A DNA stretch of 64,000 nucleotides from Allacma fusca. Its lineage: Eukaryota > Arthropoda > Collembola > Symphypleona > Sminthuridae. The stretch's first letter is position 1. Every line of letters starts with the position of its first letter. The DNA lies in NCBI GenBank assembly GCA_947179485.1, contig OX359247.1, positions 36,804,801-36,868,800 on the forward strand. Reading direction: 5' to 3'. Both the position numbers and the translations under genes were made by a program. The notes below the pieces were generated by a model. It was not told the DNA's origin. It ran no database searches and was given only the letters and a program-made list of their open reading frames with translations. Shown here one piece after another: positions 62,317 to 64,000 of this stretch.

Positions 62317-64000
62317 ATGTCGAAATTAAAATTTATCAAGACATTAGCATCTGGAAATGAGGGACATAGACGTCTATCGTCTGAGGGTCAGCGTGAGGTA
62401 GAGCCTGTTGCGAGCCCATCTCCTCGTCCACTGTCCATTCCATCTGCCTGGCATGGTCTAGTTTTACTTGTCTCCTTGTCATTACTTGCAACCTGTGTGA
62501 CCTCGTCTCAGACCCCAGACGGTGATTGGGGAGATGAGGACACAATTGTCATCGAAGGTACACCGACATTGATTACTTCAGTCTAAAAATTATGTCCTTT
62601 TAAAAACTCCCAAGTTACATGACATGTTGGTGTCAAATAAGGGGAGAAATCCCGTCGTGCAATAGTTGTTCACAAATCTGAGGGCATACAAAAAAAAATT
62701 CCGTAGTTATTTATAATGCTTGATATTGAATTCCAAATATTGAACTTTATAGCGGACAATGAAATCGACAGTGTCAACCGGGCCCATGTACGGGTGAAGC
62801 GACAGTCAACTTATGTTCCCGCAACGTTCTTAAAGTCCAATGATGTGATAGAGGGTGATGCTTGTGTTTCACCTAAAGGCGTGCCGGGGAAATGTGTTCC
62901 TTTGAAGATGTGCTATACCTTCATGTACCAGTATGACCTCAAGAATGATGGGCTCTATGCTGGAAACATGGAGCTGGCTAATAGCCTTCGTGAAACTGTG
63001 GGTAGTTGTGTGGAGTCGGAGTCCATTCCTGTGGATTTCAGATCTATATTTTTTGGTTAGTGACACACAGTGAAATAGGATTTGAACTTGTGTATATGTA
63101 CAATTATTTTCTGTAAAAAAAAAAAATTTTCCTTCCACTATCTCAAAATATATGTGTATCCGTACCTTGAAGGAGCTGAATGTAACAGATAATTTAATAT
63201 TTAGGAATCCGAACAAGACAACCGGATTTGATTTGCTGCACTGGGAACTACACCAAAATCGAGATACCCCCGATGGTTCTGCCGTTGATCGTTGGGGGAC
63301 AGAGAGCACAACAAGGACAGTTTCCAAGCATGGTAAGTTGCTCTGTGAAACATCATCATGCTCAACTATATGTAACACTTTACAGAAACCCCATGCTCAC
63401 TCAGAAAACTCCCTGAATGTCCATATGTTATTTTGAATCGTAATTCATCTCAAAATTAAATATGCAATTTATCCCCACCTACTTATCCAATTCCTAATAG
63501 AATGGAGTACAAAAAAAATACTACTTTATATTTAAGTGATTTTTTAAATTTTTTAAATAGTAAGATTTAATGTAGTCTGAATGAGAAACAGTGGAAATTA
63601 AAATATAAGGTCCAAATACAAAGTCTAAAACTCGTGCAATAATAAATGTTAGTATAGAATAATTACCTGTAATCTCTAGGAATTAATCATCTGCAAAGTA
63701 CAAAAATGTAAAGGATTCTCATTTTACAGGCTGCAATTATGAATAATGGACGTCAATTCTGCGGAGGCTCTATTTTGGATTCAACTCACGTCCTCACGGC
63801 TGCCCACTGTATTGCCCAGTAATAGTCCTATTTTATTTCCATTTTAGTTTGAATCATTTTCAAAAGAGCAGGTTTTCTCAACTTTGATTTTACACTAATG
63901 ACTTTTAGCATGGGAGGTACAGAGCTGAGTCGTGTAACCCTGCAGATCGGGGATCATGCTATTTACTCCACTTCAGATGGACCCCATCAAACTAAGAAGG
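62317..64000 (+). CDS. Clip-domain trypsin-like serine protease 3, 5' part
   Basis: The gene runs out of the window. Exons seen are 62317-62557, 62753-63055, 63205-63332, 63730-63818 and 63909 to the end. The phases match proteases 1 and 2, and exon 4 is again 89 nt. Exon 1 is odd: about 45 polar residues come before the hydrophobic segment (LVLLVSLSLLATCVTSS), so the product may use an internal signal or be membrane-anchored. A GDEDTIVIEG block follows, like the other two. The clip domain spans exons 2-3 and ends in CC. The activation region is IVGG, and the catalytic His is in TAAHC (exon 4). The Asp and Ser exons lie beyond the window. Confidence 0.9.

Overview
The window is animal nuclear DNA, almost certainly arthropod. 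It is AT-rich and has split genes with GT-AG introns. Its ends hold clip-domain serine proteases, a domain pairing typical of arthropod haemolymph. It also carries many remnants of eukaryotic transposons (hAT, EnSpm/CACTA, Helitron, pogo and non-LTR). The gene set (clip proteases, DUF229 proteins, beta/gamma-crystallin-like secreted proteins, a stonustoxin-like gene) would fit a springtail or a crustacean. The species cannot be fixed from the sequence alone.

Positions 1-39,000 are a repeatedly duplicated and decayed locus. Two gene types alternate: (i) a secreted protein built from a signal peptide, small coiled-coil exons and a beta/gamma-crystallin-like domain (copy A 522-2020, copy B 21288-26187, fragments at 26290 and 32936), and (ii) a DUF229-family gene (copy 1 16880-20384, copy 2 34530-38053, a 3' remnant near 30660). 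A third shared segment lies near 20770, 32410 and 38370. Copy B is the best preserved gene here: its exons join in phase from the signal peptide to the stop. Both DUF229 copies are broken, one by a Helitron junction, a deletion and a 2.5 kb insert, the other by a 2 kb LINE flanked by a perfect 16-bp target duplication.

Transposable elements with readable ends account for much of the remaining sequence: 8-bp-duplication elements at 99-515, 3014-4138, 40539-41323, 41894-42303 and 43206-43969; an EnSpm/CACTA element at 4919-10201 with a Tnp2 transposase and a DUF4806 gene; nested TA-duplication elements at 23434-24945; and a pogo/Tigger-like element at 27807-28696. Between these lie a minus-strand stonustoxin-like gene (10899-12228, frame broken), a broken zinc-ribbon gene (14040-14775), a VAMP-like R-SNARE single-exon gene (39115-39444) and a hAT transposase fragment (42583-42951).

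From about 46 kb the character changes. I see no transposon with readable ends, microsatellites appear, and three clip-domain trypsin-like proteases lie in tandem on the plus strand (51921-54491, 57969-59949, 62317 to beyond the window). They share intron positions and phases and all visible catalytic residues, so they look functional and recently duplicated. They would act as secreted zymogens in an immune or coagulation-type cascade.
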